Part shown: piece after piece, positions 24,667-33,334 of the stretch
Layout of the letters: every line of letters begins with the position of its first letter
Position numbering within the stretch: the first letter of the stretch is position 1
NCBI GenBank assembly: GCA_963740555.1
Contig: CAVUES010000008.1
Location: forward strand, 186,001-250,000
DNA length: 64,000 nucleotides
Reading direction: 5' to 3'
Origin: Mayfieldus sp963740555
Lineage (GTDB): Bacteria; Actinomycetota; Thermoleophilia; Solirubrobacterales; 70-9
Notes under the pieces: generated by a model
Told to the model about the DNA's origin: nothing
Seen by the model: only the letters and a program-made list of their open reading frames with translations
Databases searched by the model: none
Made by a program: the position numbers and the translations under genes

Positions 24667-25806
24667 TCAGCGCAATCCGAGCAGCACCTCGGTCATCAGC
24701 TGATCGAGGAGCTCGTTGCCGTAGCCGCGGCCCGCGAGAGCATCGAGGCCGTCTGCCCCCGCCTTCAACGCCTCCGTGTCCTCCCCCTCCCCCACCGTCG
24801 GCTCACCGAGCTCCGCCGTTGAGGCCCCGGCAAGGGCTTCTTGGACCTCGGGCAGCCCGTCGAAATGGCTGGCGCGCTCCGCCAGCGCCTCGTAGGTGCG
24901 CATGCACCCGGCCGCGAAGTCCCAGATGCCCGCCGCATCCTCGCTGCGGTAGGCATGCGCATCGAAGTGAAGCGGGCCGGTGTAGCCGGCTCGCTCGAGC
25001 AGGCGGACGACCAGGAAGGCCTCCTTGAGGTCCTCCGCTCCGAAGCGAAAGTCCTGGTCGTATCGCCCGATGCGCTGCGCGTTGAGGTCGATGTGGAAGA
25101 GCTTGCCCGCCCACAGCGCCTGCCCCACCGCATGGTGCATCGAGAGACCGGCCATCGTCTCGTGGGCCACCTCCGGGTTGACCCCCACCATCTCGGAGCG
25201 CTCGAGGGTGGTGATGAAGTGCAGAGCGTGCCCGACGGTGGGCAGGAAGATGTCGCCGCGCGGCTCGTTGGGCTTCGGCTCGATCGCGAAACGCAGCTCG
25301 TAACCCTGCTCGGTGACGTAGTCGGCCAGCGTGTCGATCGCCTCGCGATAGCGGTCGAGCGCGTCGCGGGGATCCTTCGCCGCGCCGGCCTCGCTGCCCT
25401 CGCGCCCGCCCCAGAAGTCGTAGATCTCCGCACCCAGCCGCGCGCCCAGGTCGATCGCGCGCATCGCCTTGCCGATCGCCGCCCGGCGAACGCCCCGGTC
25501 GTTGGACGTGAACGCCCCGTCCTTGAACGCCGGATGGGTGAACAGGTTTGTGGTCGCCATCCCGACGCCAAGGCCGGTCTCCTCCAGCGCCGCCTCGAAG
25601 CGCGCCACGATCTTCTCCGCCTCGCCCGCCGGGGTGCCGAGCGGGACGAGGTCGTTGTCATGCAGGCTCACTCCCCAGGCGCCGAGCTCGGCGAGCTTGT
25701 GCACCGACTCCACTGGGTCCAGCGGCGCCCGGGTCGGATCTCCGAACGGGTCGCGGCCCGGATTTCCAACCGTCCAGAGGCCGAACGTGAAGCGATGCTC
25801 AGTCAT
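24667..25806 (-). CDS. xylA: Xylose isomerase (Streptomyces type)
   Basis: The enzyme (379 residues) converts D-xylose to D-xylulose. The family I signature residues are in WGVSLHDNDLVP (catalytic His), FWGGREG, AIEPKPNEPRGDIFLPT (metal Glu), GVNPEVAHETMAG (metal Glu and His), FHIDLNAQ and GPLHFDAHAYR (metal Asp). The length matches the short class I enzymes of Actinobacteria. The ATG at 25806 is preferred to the GTG one codon upstream. It follows the Gfo/Idh gene with a short overlap in an operon with xylB. Confidence 0.95.
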   Translation of the reverse strand: MTEHRFTFGLWTVGNPGRDPFGDPTRAPLDPVESVHKLAELGAWGVSLHDNDLVPLGTPAGEAEKIVARFEAALEETGLGVGMATTNLFTHPAFKDGAFTSNDRGVRRAAIGKAMRAIDLGARLGAEIYDFWGGREGSEAGAAKDPRDALDRYREAIDTLADYVTEQGYELRFAIEPKPNEPRGDIFLPTVGHALHFITTLERSEMVGVNPEVAHETMAGLSMHHAVGQALWAGKLFHIDLNAQRIGRYDQDFRFGAEDLKEAFLVVRLLERAGYTGPLHFDAHAYRSEDAAGIWDFAAGCMRTYEALAERASHFDGLPEVQEALAGASTAELGEPTVGEGEDTEALKAGADGLDALAGRGYGNELLDQLMTEVLLGLR

Positions 25807-26791
25807 CACCCACCTTCGCGCAGGGTACGGGCTCGCCCCCTCGATCGGCGGAGCGATACAGCGCCTCGATCGCCCGCGCCTGACCGACGGCGTCCAACCG
25901 CCCGAGAAGCGGCTGTCTACCTGAGCGGATCGCGGCGCTCATGTCCTCGAACTCGAGCTGGTAGGGATTGGCCCGCGGCACGTCGACGCGTTCCGGCTCT
26001 CCGTCACGCAGCAGCTCGATCCCCGGCTCGGTGACCAGGAACGGTCTGCGGAGGCGTAGTGTCCCCAGGGAGCCGACCACGTCGAGCAGGCTGTTGTCCG
26101 GGACGTCCAGGCCGCAGTCGAAATGGGCCAGCACCTGACCGGGGAAGACGAGCGTCCCGGCAAAGCGGACGTCGACGCCGCTCGCGGCGGGCACCTGGCG
26201 GCCGATCGCTATCTCCGGCTCGCCGGCGAACAGCCGTGCGCCGCTGATGCAGTAGCAGCCGACGTCCATCAGCGAGCCCCCGTCGAGCTCGGCATTGAGA
26301 CGGATGTCCTGCTGGTCGTCGAGCGTAAATCCGAACGACGAGCGCAACACGCGAAGCTCGCCGATCTCCCCCGCCTCAACCAGCTCCTTCGCCCGCTTGG
26401 TCTGAGGATGGTGGCGGTACATGAAGCCCTCCGTGAGGATCCGCCCCGTATGCTCCGCCGCGGCGAACGCCCGCTCGACCTCCGCGGTGCGCCGGTCCAG
26501 GGGCTTCTCGCAGAGAACATGCTTGCCGGCCTCGAGCGCCCGGATCGTCCATTCCACGTGCATCGAGTTCGGCAGCGGGATGTAGACCGCCTCGACGTCG
26601 TCGTCCTCCAGGAGCGACTTGTAGGAGCCGTGGGCGCGCGGGATCCCCTCCAGGCGCGCGTAATTCTCAGCCGCCTCCTGCGAACGGCTGGCGACCGCCA
26701 GTAGATCGACCTCCGACGACTCGCGCACCTCGGGCAGCACCCGCTCGTTGATCTTCGCCGTCGAGACGATCCCCCAGCGCACGGGCGGCAT
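25799..26791 (-). CDS. Gfo/Idh/MocA family oxidoreductase
   Basis: The protein (330 residues) has an N-terminal Rossmann domain (VRWGIVSTAKINERVLPEV) and the family motif VLCEKPLDRRTAEVE with the catalytic Lys, followed by LTEGFMYRHHPQ and MDVGCYCISGARL. The start at 26791 is fixed by the ribosome-binding site GAGGAG 8 bp upstream; a longer frame would overlap xylB. Between xylB and xylA, it may be a xylose dehydrogenase or another pentose/inositol dehydrogenase. The substrate cannot be read from sequence. Confidence 0.88.
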   Translation of the reverse strand: MPPVRWGIVSTAKINERVLPEVRESSEVDLLAVASRSQEAAENYARLEGIPRAHGSYKSLLEDDDVEAVYIPLPNSMHVEWTIRALEAGKHVLCEKPLDRRTAEVERAFAAAEHTGRILTEGFMYRHHPQTKRAKELVEAGEIGELRVLRSSFGFTLDDQQDIRLNAELDGGSLMDVGCYCISGARLFAGEPEIAIGRQVPAASGVDVRFAGTLVFPGQVLAHFDCGLDVPDNSLLDVVGSLGTLRLRRPFLVTEPGIELLRDGEPERVDVPRANPYQLEFEDMSAAIRSGRQPLLGRLDAVGQARAIEALYRSADRGGEPVPCAKVGDD

Positions 26792-26813
26792 GCCTATCTC
26801 CTCGCGTCGGGGC

Positions 26814-28217
26814 TCATGTTTGCTCAAGTGGTCGCAGGGCCGGATACAGCTCCCTGAACCGATCGTATCCCTCGGCGTATGCGGTCACCCAGGCGGGCTC
26901 GGGCTCGACTCGGTCGTCGACGCGAACGCAGGCGCCGACCGCCTCGGCGGCATCGGCGAAGACGCCCGCCGCGACGCCGCCGAGCAGCGCCGCCCCGAAC
27001 GCGGCCCCCTCCTCGGCGCCGGCGGTGCGCTCGAGCGGGATCCCGAGGACCGAGGCGACGATCCGCCGCCACAGCTCGCTGCGCGCTCCGCCCCCCGAGA
27101 TGCGGCCCACCTCGGCCTCTACACCAAGCGCGCGCAGCAGCTCCAGCGAATCGCGAAGCCCGTAGGCGACGCCCTCGAGCACCCCCCGCGTCAAGGCGCC
27201 GCGATCATGGCGGTGGGAAAGGCCGACGAAGGCGCCGCGCGCGTTGGGATCGGCATGCGGGGTCCGCTCGCCGGCCAGGTAGGGCTGGAACAGCAGGCCC
27301 TCGGTACCGGGCTGCCAGGCCGCCGCAGACCCGAGCAGCTCGTCATGGTCAGCGCCGACGACCTCGACGAGCCAGCGCAGCGATCCGGCTGCTGACAGCA
27401 TCACCCCCATCGCGTGCCAGGTGCCGGGGACGGCGTGGCAGAAGACGTGCAGGCGCGCTTCGGGGTCTGGTCGGTAAGCGGGCAGCACCGCGAAGACCAC
27501 ACCAGAGGTGCCGAGCACGACCGACAGAAGCCCGGGCCGGTCGATGCCGACCCCCAGCGCCCCGGCCGCCTGGTCGCCGGCCCCGGCGATCTCGGTCGAC
27601 TCGCTGACCGGCGGCAGCCAGGTTGCTGGCAGCTCCAGCGCGTCGAGCACCTCGTCGCTCCAACGGCGATCGCGGACGTCGAACAGCAGCGTCCCGGAGG
27701 CGTCGGCGGCGTCGATCGCGTGCTCGCCCGTCATCTGCAGCCGCACGTAGTCCTTCGGCAGCAGCACGCTGTGAATCCGCGCGAAGATGTCTGGCTCGTG
27801 GCGGCGCAGCCAGAGCAGCTTCGGCGCCGTGAAGCCGGTCAGCGCCCGGTTGCCGGTCAGCTCGATGAGGCGCTCGAGGCCGATCCGCTCTTCGATCTCG
27901 GCGCACTCCCCGGCTGTGCGCTGGTCGTTCCAGAGGATCGCCGGACGCAGCACGCGGTCGTGCTCGTCGAGCGCCACCAGCCCGTGCATCTGCCCGGAGA
28001 GGCCGACCGCGGCGGGCTCGACGCCGAGATCGCCGAGCGCCGCCTGCGACGCCCGCCACCAGTCCTCGGGGTCCTGCTCGGCCCAGCCCGGCTGCGGGGT
28101 GGAGAGCGCGTAGCCGCGCTCGGCGCTCGCCAGGAGCTCGCCGCGGGCCGATATCGCCACCGCCTTCACCCCCGTCGTCCCCACGTCGAGGCCGACAAGC
28201 GGACGATCAGCCGCCAT
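26814..28217 (-). CDS. xylB: Xylulokinase (FGGY family)
   Basis: The protein (467 residues) phosphorylates D-xylulose to feed the pentose phosphate pathway. The first FGGY domain begins VGLDVGTTGVKAVAI. GLSGQMHGLVALDE and LWNDQR bind substrate, with the catalytic Asp in DAADASGTLLFDV. The second domain has VVLGTSGVVFAV and RISGGGARSELWRRIVAS. It lies in the run HAD hydrolase-xylB-Gfo/Idh-xylA, all on the minus strand with overlaps or short gaps. Confidence 0.93.
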   Translation of the reverse strand: MAADRPLVGLDVGTTGVKAVAISARGELLASAERGYALSTPQPGWAEQDPEDWWRASQAALGDLGVEPAAVGLSGQMHGLVALDEHDRVLRPAILWNDQRTAGECAEIEERIGLERLIELTGNRALTGFTAPKLLWLRRHEPDIFARIHSVLLPKDYVRLQMTGEHAIDAADASGTLLFDVRDRRWSDEVLDALELPATWLPPVSESTEIAGAGDQAAGALGVGIDRPGLLSVVLGTSGVVFAVLPAYRPDPEARLHVFCHAVPGTWHAMGVMLSAAGSLRWLVEVVGADHDELLGSAAAWQPGTEGLLFQPYLAGERTPHADPNARGAFVGLSHRHDRGALTRGVLEGVAYGLRDSLELLRALGVEAEVGRISGGGARSELWRRIVASVLGIPLERTAGAEEGAAFGAALLGGVAAGVFADAAEAVGACVRVDDRVEPEPAWVTAYAEGYDRFRELYPALRPLEQT

Positions 28218-28872
28218 CGGGCTTTCGGTCGCTGAGCGTCGCCTCGATCAGCAGCCGCACCGCGGGGTCGGCGAGGGAGTCGAAGACATGGTCGGCCTCC
28301 AGCTCTATGCCGGCGATCGACGGCACGCCGAGCACGAGCAGGCCGGCCGCGCGGGCCGCGGTGACGCCGGGCGGCGAGTCCTCCAGCGCGACGGAGCGCG
28401 ACGGATCGATGCCGAGCAGCTCGCAGGCGCGCAGGTAGAGGTCGGGCGCCGGCTTCGGGACGCCGACGTCCTCGAAGCCGATCACCACGTCGAAGGCGTC
28501 GTGCACGCCGACCCGCTCGAGCCCGGTGAGCAGGTGGCGGCGGGGGGCGTTCGATGCGACGGCAAGCGGCCAGCGTCCACGCAGCGCCTCGACCAGCTCG
28601 AGCGCTCCGGGGCGCGGCTGCGCGCCCGCCGCGATCTCCCCCACCGCGAGCTCGTACATCTCGGCGCTCACCTCCTCGCCCTGCCCCGGAATCAACCGCT
28701 CGAGCACCAGCGGCGCGGTCGCCGGGGCGGTTCCCACCAGCGCCTGCTTCGCCGTCAGATCGAAGACATGGCCGCGGCGCTCGAAGACCTGCTCCTGGGC
28801 GCGCGTCCAGCAGGGCTCGGTGTCCAGCAGCAGCCCGTCGTTGTCGAAGACGATTCCGGCTCGTTCGCTCAT
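28207..28872 (-). CDS. HAD-superfamily phosphatase/phosphoglucomutase-like protein
   Basis: The protein (221 residues) is a subfamily IA HAD with a helical cap. Motif I is IVFDNDGLLLDTEP (nucleophile and acid Asp), motif II lies in LAVASNAPR, and motifs III/IV are VGVPKPAPDLYL and SVALEDSPPGVTAARAAG. The Glu-Asp pair and cap resemble beta-phosphoglucomutase and sugar-phosphate phosphatases. It is the first gene of the xylose operon and overlaps xylB by 11 bp, so a sugar-phosphate substrate is likely. Confidence 0.88.
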   Translation of the reverse strand: MSERAGIVFDNDGLLLDTEPCWTRAQEQVFERRGHVFDLTAKQALVGTAPATAPLVLERLIPGQGEEVSAEMYELAVGEIAAGAQPRPGALELVEALRGRWPLAVASNAPRRHLLTGLERVGVHDAFDVVIGFEDVGVPKPAPDLYLRACELLGIDPSRSVALEDSPPGVTAARAAGLLVLGVPSIAGIELEADHVFDSLADPAVRLLIEATLSDRKPDGG

Positions 28873-28919
28873 CGCCGCGCCATTCTGCCGCAGCGGGCCC
28901 GACCTGCGAGGATCGGCGC

Positions 28920-29903
28920 ATGGAGCAGCGAAGGATGGAGCGCCTCGATTTCTCGGCCGGGGTCGTGGGCCTCGGCACCTGGCAGCTCGGCGCCGATTGG
29001 GGCGCGGTGGACGCCGAGCACGCGCATTCGACTCTCGACGCAGCCGTTGAGGCCGGCATCACCTTCTTCGACACCGCCGACGTCTACGGCGACGGGCGCA
29101 GCGAGAAGTTCTGCGGCGAGCTGCTGGAGCGCCATCCCGACCGCGGCCTGATGGTGGCGACCAAGATGGGCCGCCGCGTCGACCAGCTGCCCGAGAACTA
29201 CAACCGCGACAACTTCTGGGCCTGGAACGAGCGATCGCTGGCCAACCTGGGGGTCGAGACGATCGACCTCGTTCAGCTTCATTGCCCGCCCAGCGAGGTG
29301 ATCGATGACGACGAGACCTTCGAAGCGCTCGACGAGATGGTCGGGTCCAGCCGGATGCGAGCCTACGGCGTCTCGGTGGAGACCTGTGCGCAGGCGCTGG
29401 CGGCAATCGCCCGTCCCAACGTCGCCACGGTGCAGATCATCCTCAACTGCTTCCGCCACAAGCCGCTCGAGGAAGTGCTCCCGGCCGCGCGTGAGGCCGG
29501 TGTCGGAATCATCGTCCGGGTTCCTCTGGCATCCGGCCTGCTCTCCGGCCGCTACGACGAGAACACGGTCTTCTCTCCCGACGACCATCGCAGCTACAAC
29601 CGCCACGGCGAGGCCTTCGACGTCGGCGAGACCTTTGCTGGGGTGCCGTTCGAGGTCGGCCTCGAGGCCGTGCGGGAGCTCGCCGGCTTCGTCGATCCCG
29701 GCGTCCCGCTTTCTCAGTTCGCGCTTCGCTGGGTGATCGACCAACCCGGAGCAAGCGTCGTGATCCCTGGCGCCCGCAATCCCGAGCAGGTGCGCCAAAA
29801 CGCCGCCAGCGCCGATCTGCCGCCGTTGCGCGAGGAGCAGCTGGCCGGGGTCGCGGAGGTCTACGATCGCCTCATCCGCCCCCACGTCCACGACCGCTGG
29901 TAG
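28920..29903 (+). CDS. Aldo/keto reductase
   Basis: The protein (327 residues) is a (beta/alpha)8 NADPH-dependent reductase. The catalytic tetrad is visible: the Asp and Tyr of FFDTADVYGDGRSE, Lys in VATKMG, and His in LVQLHCPPSE. The C-terminal cofactor motif is VVIPGARNPEQVRQNA. The start at 28920 is preceded by GAGG; a second ATG at 28935 is possible. It diverges from the HAD gene by 47 bp and its 3' end overlaps the araM gene, which converges on it, by 32 bp. Confidence 0.9.
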   Translation: MEQRRMERLDFSAGVVGLGTWQLGADWGAVDAEHAHSTLDAAVEAGITFFDTADVYGDGRSEKFCGELLERHPDRGLMVATKMGRRVDQLPENYNRDNFWAWNERSLANLGVETIDLVQLHCPPSEVIDDDETFEALDEMVGSSRMRAYGVSVETCAQALAAIARPNVATVQIILNCFRHKPLEEVLPAAREAGVGIIVRVPLASGLLSGRYDENTVFSPDDHRSYNRHGEAFDVGETFAGVPFEVGLEAVRELAGFVDPGVPLSQFALRWVIDQPGASVVIPGARNPEQVRQNAASADLPPLREEQLAGVAEVYDRLIRPHVHDRW

Positions 29904-31221
29904 CGGCGACGAAGGTCGCGTCGAGGCCCTCCTCGAGCGCTCCCTGGCCCTCGAGGAAGTCGATCACCGTGTAGCGAGCCCGCAGCCGGCTCGCGTAGCG
30001 GAAGGTCGCTCGCAGCGTGCGCGCGTCGAGGCCGAGGAAGCCGGGCTCGCTGGGAATCCCGGCGGTGGCCAACGCTCCCTGGACCGCGACGAACGGCTGC
30101 TGCGCCGCGCGGATCCGGGCGCGCAGCGCCGACCAGTCCTTCTCGCCGGGCCAGCTCGACGCCCCGGCGGCGACAAAGCGGCGCTTCTGCTCGATCGCCT
30201 CGAGCACCTCGGCCGGCGGTCCGCCGAGCCACTCCCGGGCACCCGCGTCGATGGGGTCCTGCTCGCGCGGCCTCCGCAGGGCCGGCACGCCGCCCGCGTA
30301 GGCGAAGCGCTGCAGGCGCATCGCGAAGCCTGTCGCGTAGCCGACCTGTAGGCCGTGCGGCTGGTGCTCGCGGTCTCCCCGAGCCGCCAGCAGGTCCCAG
30401 AAATGCGAGGCGTGATGCTCGCAGCCGCTCGCCGGCCGGGAGTTGCCGATCATCGTCATCGCGATGCCCGATTCGAGCAGACCGCCAAGCAGCCGCTCCA
30501 CCGCCGCCGGGTCGCGCCGCAGCACCGCCTCGGCGTGCTCGACCGCGAAGCGAAGCGGCTCCACGACGCGTGCGTCGACCTCCGCACAGAAGGCCTCGCC
30601 GTAGAGCAGGTGAGCTGCCAGCCAGTCGACCCGTGCGGTCGCCTTGCCCAGCAGGTCGCAGAGCCCGGATCGTGTCAGCTCCGGCGGGGCGGCGGCGAGC
30701 ACCGCCGGGTCGGCGAAGATCGCCAGCGGGGCCCGTGCCGGAGACGTCACCTTGACGCCCCCCAGCTCCATCGCGGCGACGCTCGACGCGTATCCATCCA
30801 TCGAAGCGGCCGTGGGCACGCTGACGAAGCCCCGGCCTTCGAGGTGCGTCGCGTAACGGGTGAGGTCAGTGAGCACGCCCGAGCCGACCGCGACCACGCC
30901 GTCGAAATCGTCCGCGCGGAGACGGGCACTGGCCGTCGCGACCGCGTCCTCGTCGGCGGCCAGGCCGCTGCGATTCGGGAAGCAGAGCGCCGCGACGCGG
31001 AGCCCCGCCCCCTCCAGCTCGAGGGCGACCCGCCGGCCGACGGCTTCCTCGGTGTTGACGTCCATGACCAGCAGTGCACGGCGCCAGCTCCTCGCATCGG
31101 CATAGGCGGCGAGCCGCTGGAGCGCGTCCGGGGCGACGACGATCTCCTCGATCGCCACCCTGTGGGTCATCCCGCAGGCGCACTTGGCCGACCCCTCGGG
31201 GAGGTCGATCGCCGTCATCAC
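29872..31221 (-). CDS. araM: Glycerol-1-phosphate dehydrogenase (AraM/EgsA family)
   Basis: The protein (449 residues) belongs to the iron-containing alcohol dehydrogenase superfamily, AraM branch, which reduces dihydroxyacetone phosphate to sn-glycerol 1-phosphate. The nucleotide site is DGVVAVGSGVLTDLTRY, followed by FVSVPTAASMDGYAS. Metal ligands are in GNSRPASGCEHHASHFWDL and the EHQPHGLQVGYATG His pair. It is the last gene of the arabinose operon, as in Bacillus subtilis araABDLMNPQ. A C-terminal extension (SGRGRGGG) overlaps the convergent reductase gene. Confidence 0.9.
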   Translation of the reverse strand: MMTAIDLPEGSAKCACGMTHRVAIEEIVVAPDALQRLAAYADARSWRRALLVMDVNTEEAVGRRVALELEGAGLRVAALCFPNRSGLAADEDAVATASARLRADDFDGVVAVGSGVLTDLTRYATHLEGRGFVSVPTAASMDGYASSVAAMELGGVKVTSPARAPLAIFADPAVLAAAPPELTRSGLCDLLGKATARVDWLAAHLLYGEAFCAEVDARVVEPLRFAVEHAEAVLRRDPAAVERLLGGLLESGIAMTMIGNSRPASGCEHHASHFWDLLAARGDREHQPHGLQVGYATGFAMRLQRFAYAGGVPALRRPREQDPIDAGAREWLGGPPAEVLEAIEQKRRFVAAGASSWPGEKDWSALRARIRAAQQPFVAVQGALATAGIPSEPGFLGLDARTLRATFRYASRLRARYTVIDFLEGQGALEEGLDATFVAATSGRGRGGG

Positions 31222-31226
31222 TCAGA

Positions 31227-31919
31227 TCAGCCAGGCTGCCCGTAGTAGGCGCGGGGCCCGTGCTTGCGGGTGAAATGCTTGTCGCGGATCGCCGCCGCCA
31301 GCGGTTCGATCGCCGGGTCCAGCGCCGTCGTCAACAGCGCCAGGCGCGCCACCGCCTCCAGGGTCGCCGCCGTCTCGACCGCCGCCGCCGGGTCCCCGGC
31401 CCAGCAGAAGGGCCCGTGGCCTCGCACCAGGACGGCGGGCACCTCGTCTGGGTCGCGCTCACCGACCGCCTCGACCAGCACTTGGCCGGTGGCGCCCTCG
31501 TAATCCTCCTCGACCTCCTCCTCGGTCAGCGCCCGGGTGAGCGGAATCGGCCCTGGGCATAGATCGGCGTGGGTCGTGCCGAGGATCGGGATCTCGCGCT
31601 CCGCCTGCGCCCAGGCGGTCGCCCAGGTCGAGTGGGTGTGCACGACCCCGCCGATCGCGTCGAATGCCCGGTAGAGCGCCAGGTGGGTCGGCGTGTCGGT
31701 CGAGGGGCGCCGCGGGCCCTCCACCGCCTTGCCATCGAGGTCGACGAGGACGATGTCCTCGGCGGTCATCGCGTCGTAGTCGACGCCGCTCGGCTTGATT
31801 GCCACCAGCCCCCCTTCGCGGTCGATCCCGCTCACGTTTCCCCAGGTGAGGGTGACGAGCCCGTGAGCGGGAAGCGCGAGGTTGGCCTCCAGCACCTGCT
31901 GTCGCAGTGCCTCCAGCAT
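31227..31919 (-). CDS. araD: L-ribulose-5-phosphate 4-epimerase
   Basis: This class II aldolase-fold enzyme (230 residues) epimerises L-ribulose 5-phosphate to D-xylulose 5-phosphate, the last arabinose-specific step. LTWGNVSGID and AIKPSGVDYD bind phosphate. Zinc histidines lie in GGVVHTHSTWATAWAQ and in VRGHGPFCWAG, and GTTHADLCPG is also conserved. It is separated from araA by 6 bp and from araM by 5 bp in one operon. Confidence 0.95.
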   Translation of the reverse strand: MLEALRQQVLEANLALPAHGLVTLTWGNVSGIDREGGLVAIKPSGVDYDAMTAEDIVLVDLDGKAVEGPRRPSTDTPTHLALYRAFDAIGGVVHTHSTWATAWAQAEREIPILGTTHADLCPGPIPLTRALTEEEVEEDYEGATGQVLVEAVGERDPDEVPAVLVRGHGPFCWAGDPAAAVETAATLEAVARLALLTTALDPAIEPLAAAIRDKHFTRKHGPRAYYGQPG

Positions 31920-31925
31920 CGGCGA

Positions 31926-33326
31926 TCAGATCTCCTCGTAGTCGAGATCGAGCTGCTCGGCGAGCAATCGCCAGCGCTCAGCGTGATCGCCGAGGTTGAC
32001 GACGAAGTGGTGGGTGCCGCCGAGCCGCAGCCAGTCGTCCATGAACTGGCGCACGCCGCTCTGCGGCCGGAAGTGGAAGTAGGGCATCTCGACCGCGGGC
32101 AGCTCCGGGGTGTCGAGGGCCTCCCCCCTTCCGACAACCAGCCGGAAGGCCTCGCCCTCGAGCGGGACCAGGTTGGCGGTGGTCGCCGGACCGGGCTCGG
32201 CCGAGAACACCGTCGTCGGCGGGTTGGCCAGCCCGCCGATGCCGAGCTCGCGGTCGACCAGCCGCACGGGGCGGTCGCCGCGCGCGACCTTCCAGTTGCC
32301 CTCCCCCATGTGGCTGACCAGCACCGAGTCGAGCTCGAAGTCCATCGCGTACATCTCGCTGAAGTTGGTGTCGCCGATCAGCGTCTGGCCCGCGCACATC
32401 AGCGTCGCCGTGACCATGTCGCCCTCGGCGGCGTAGCCGAAGCCGTCCGCCATCAGGTCCGAGGCGGCCAGCAGCGGCAGCTGCTCGAAGCGCCCGTCGC
32501 GGCCCACCGACTCGAAATGCGCCGAGTAGGCCCGGTAGCCCTCTTCCTCGAGCAGCCCTCGAATCGCCAGCTCCATGCGCACCGCGTATTCGTGCGCCTC
32601 GCGCGGGAGGTCGGGATCGACGGCAAACAACTCGGCGTGCCGGTCGATCACCTCGTCGATCTGCGCCTCGGTGATGTCCTGCATTCGTGCGTGGAGGTCG
32701 CCGAGGCTCTCGTTGACGACCGTCGGGCCCAGCACCCGAAGCAGCGCCGGCGGGTCGTAGAGGATGTCCCCGGTGCCGGTCATCGGATAGCCGAGCTGGG
32801 CGATCTTGGTCGCCCGCAGCGCGGTCACGGCCTGCGCTGCCCGTGCCCAGGACTCGAAGGCCGCGGCGAACTCCACCGACTGCCAGTCCCCGGTCAGGAC
32901 CGAGAACGGCACCCCGGTGCGCAGCAGGGCGTTGGCCTGGTCCTGGGCGCCGTGGATCCCCTGGTTGTAGGTCAGGTCGGCCATGTCCCAGGCGTCAGTG
33001 ATCGAGCGCTCCGGCTGGATGTTGGCGAGCAGGACCGGCAGCGGGTTCTCGATCAGGGCCCGCACCGTGCGCATCGACGGCCCGTAGGTGAGCATCACGA
33101 TCGCGATTCCGTCGACGCCCTGGCCCTGTAGATCCCGCAGCACCGTCTCGACGTCGTCCCGGGTTCTCGCCGGGCGCGTGAAGACGACATCGGCGACGCC
33201 GGCAAGCTGGTCGCACACCCGTTCGGCGTAGGCCGCCTGGTGCTCGGTGATGCCGGGGATCATGTCGTCATAGAGCTCCTGCATGATCCCGAGCAGTCCG
33301 ATCCGGGGTTTGGTCTGAGCGCTCAG
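31926..33326 (-). CDS. araA: L-arabinose isomerase family protein, probable CTG start
   Basis: The protein converts L-arabinose to L-ribulose. Active-site regions GFGYAAEGDMVTATLMC, GDTNFSEMYAMDF and LVSHMGEGNWKVA match the isomerase family and hold the metal Glu/His residues. The conserved first strand (KPRIGLLGIMQELYDDM) begins upstream of the first ATG (33284). No ATG, GTG or TTG lies between it and the araB stop, but a CTG at 33326, preceded by GAGG, is in frame. That start gives 466 residues. The alternative is an ATG start at 33284 that would lose the first strand. Confidence 0.88.
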   Translation of the reverse strand: MSAQTKPRIGLLGIMQELYDDMIPGITEHQAAYAERVCDQLAGVADVVFTRPARTRDDVETVLRDLQGQGVDGIAIVMLTYGPSMRTVRALIENPLPVLLANIQPERSITDAWDMADLTYNQGIHGAQDQANALLRTGVPFSVLTGDWQSVEFAAAFESWARAAQAVTALRATKIAQLGYPMTGTGDILYDPPALLRVLGPTVVNESLGDLHARMQDITEAQIDEVIDRHAELFAVDPDLPREAHEYAVRMELAIRGLLEEEGYRAYSAHFESVGRDGRFEQLPLLAASDLMADGFGYAAEGDMVTATLMCAGQTLIGDTNFSEMYAMDFELDSVLVSHMGEGNWKVARGDRPVRLVDRELGIGGLANPPTTVFSAEPGPATTANLVPLEGEAFRLVVGRGEALDTPELPAVEMPYFHFRPQSGVRQFMDDWLRLGGTHHFVVNLGDHAERWRLLAEQLDLDYEEI

Positions 33327-33334
33327 CGGGCCTC

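Noticed and set aside
24642..25028. Open frame starting MRKESATG inside hairpin D, running into xylA on the opposite strand
   Set aside because: Only the first codons resemble the DUF559 start because the repeat is shared; the rest is antisense to xylA.
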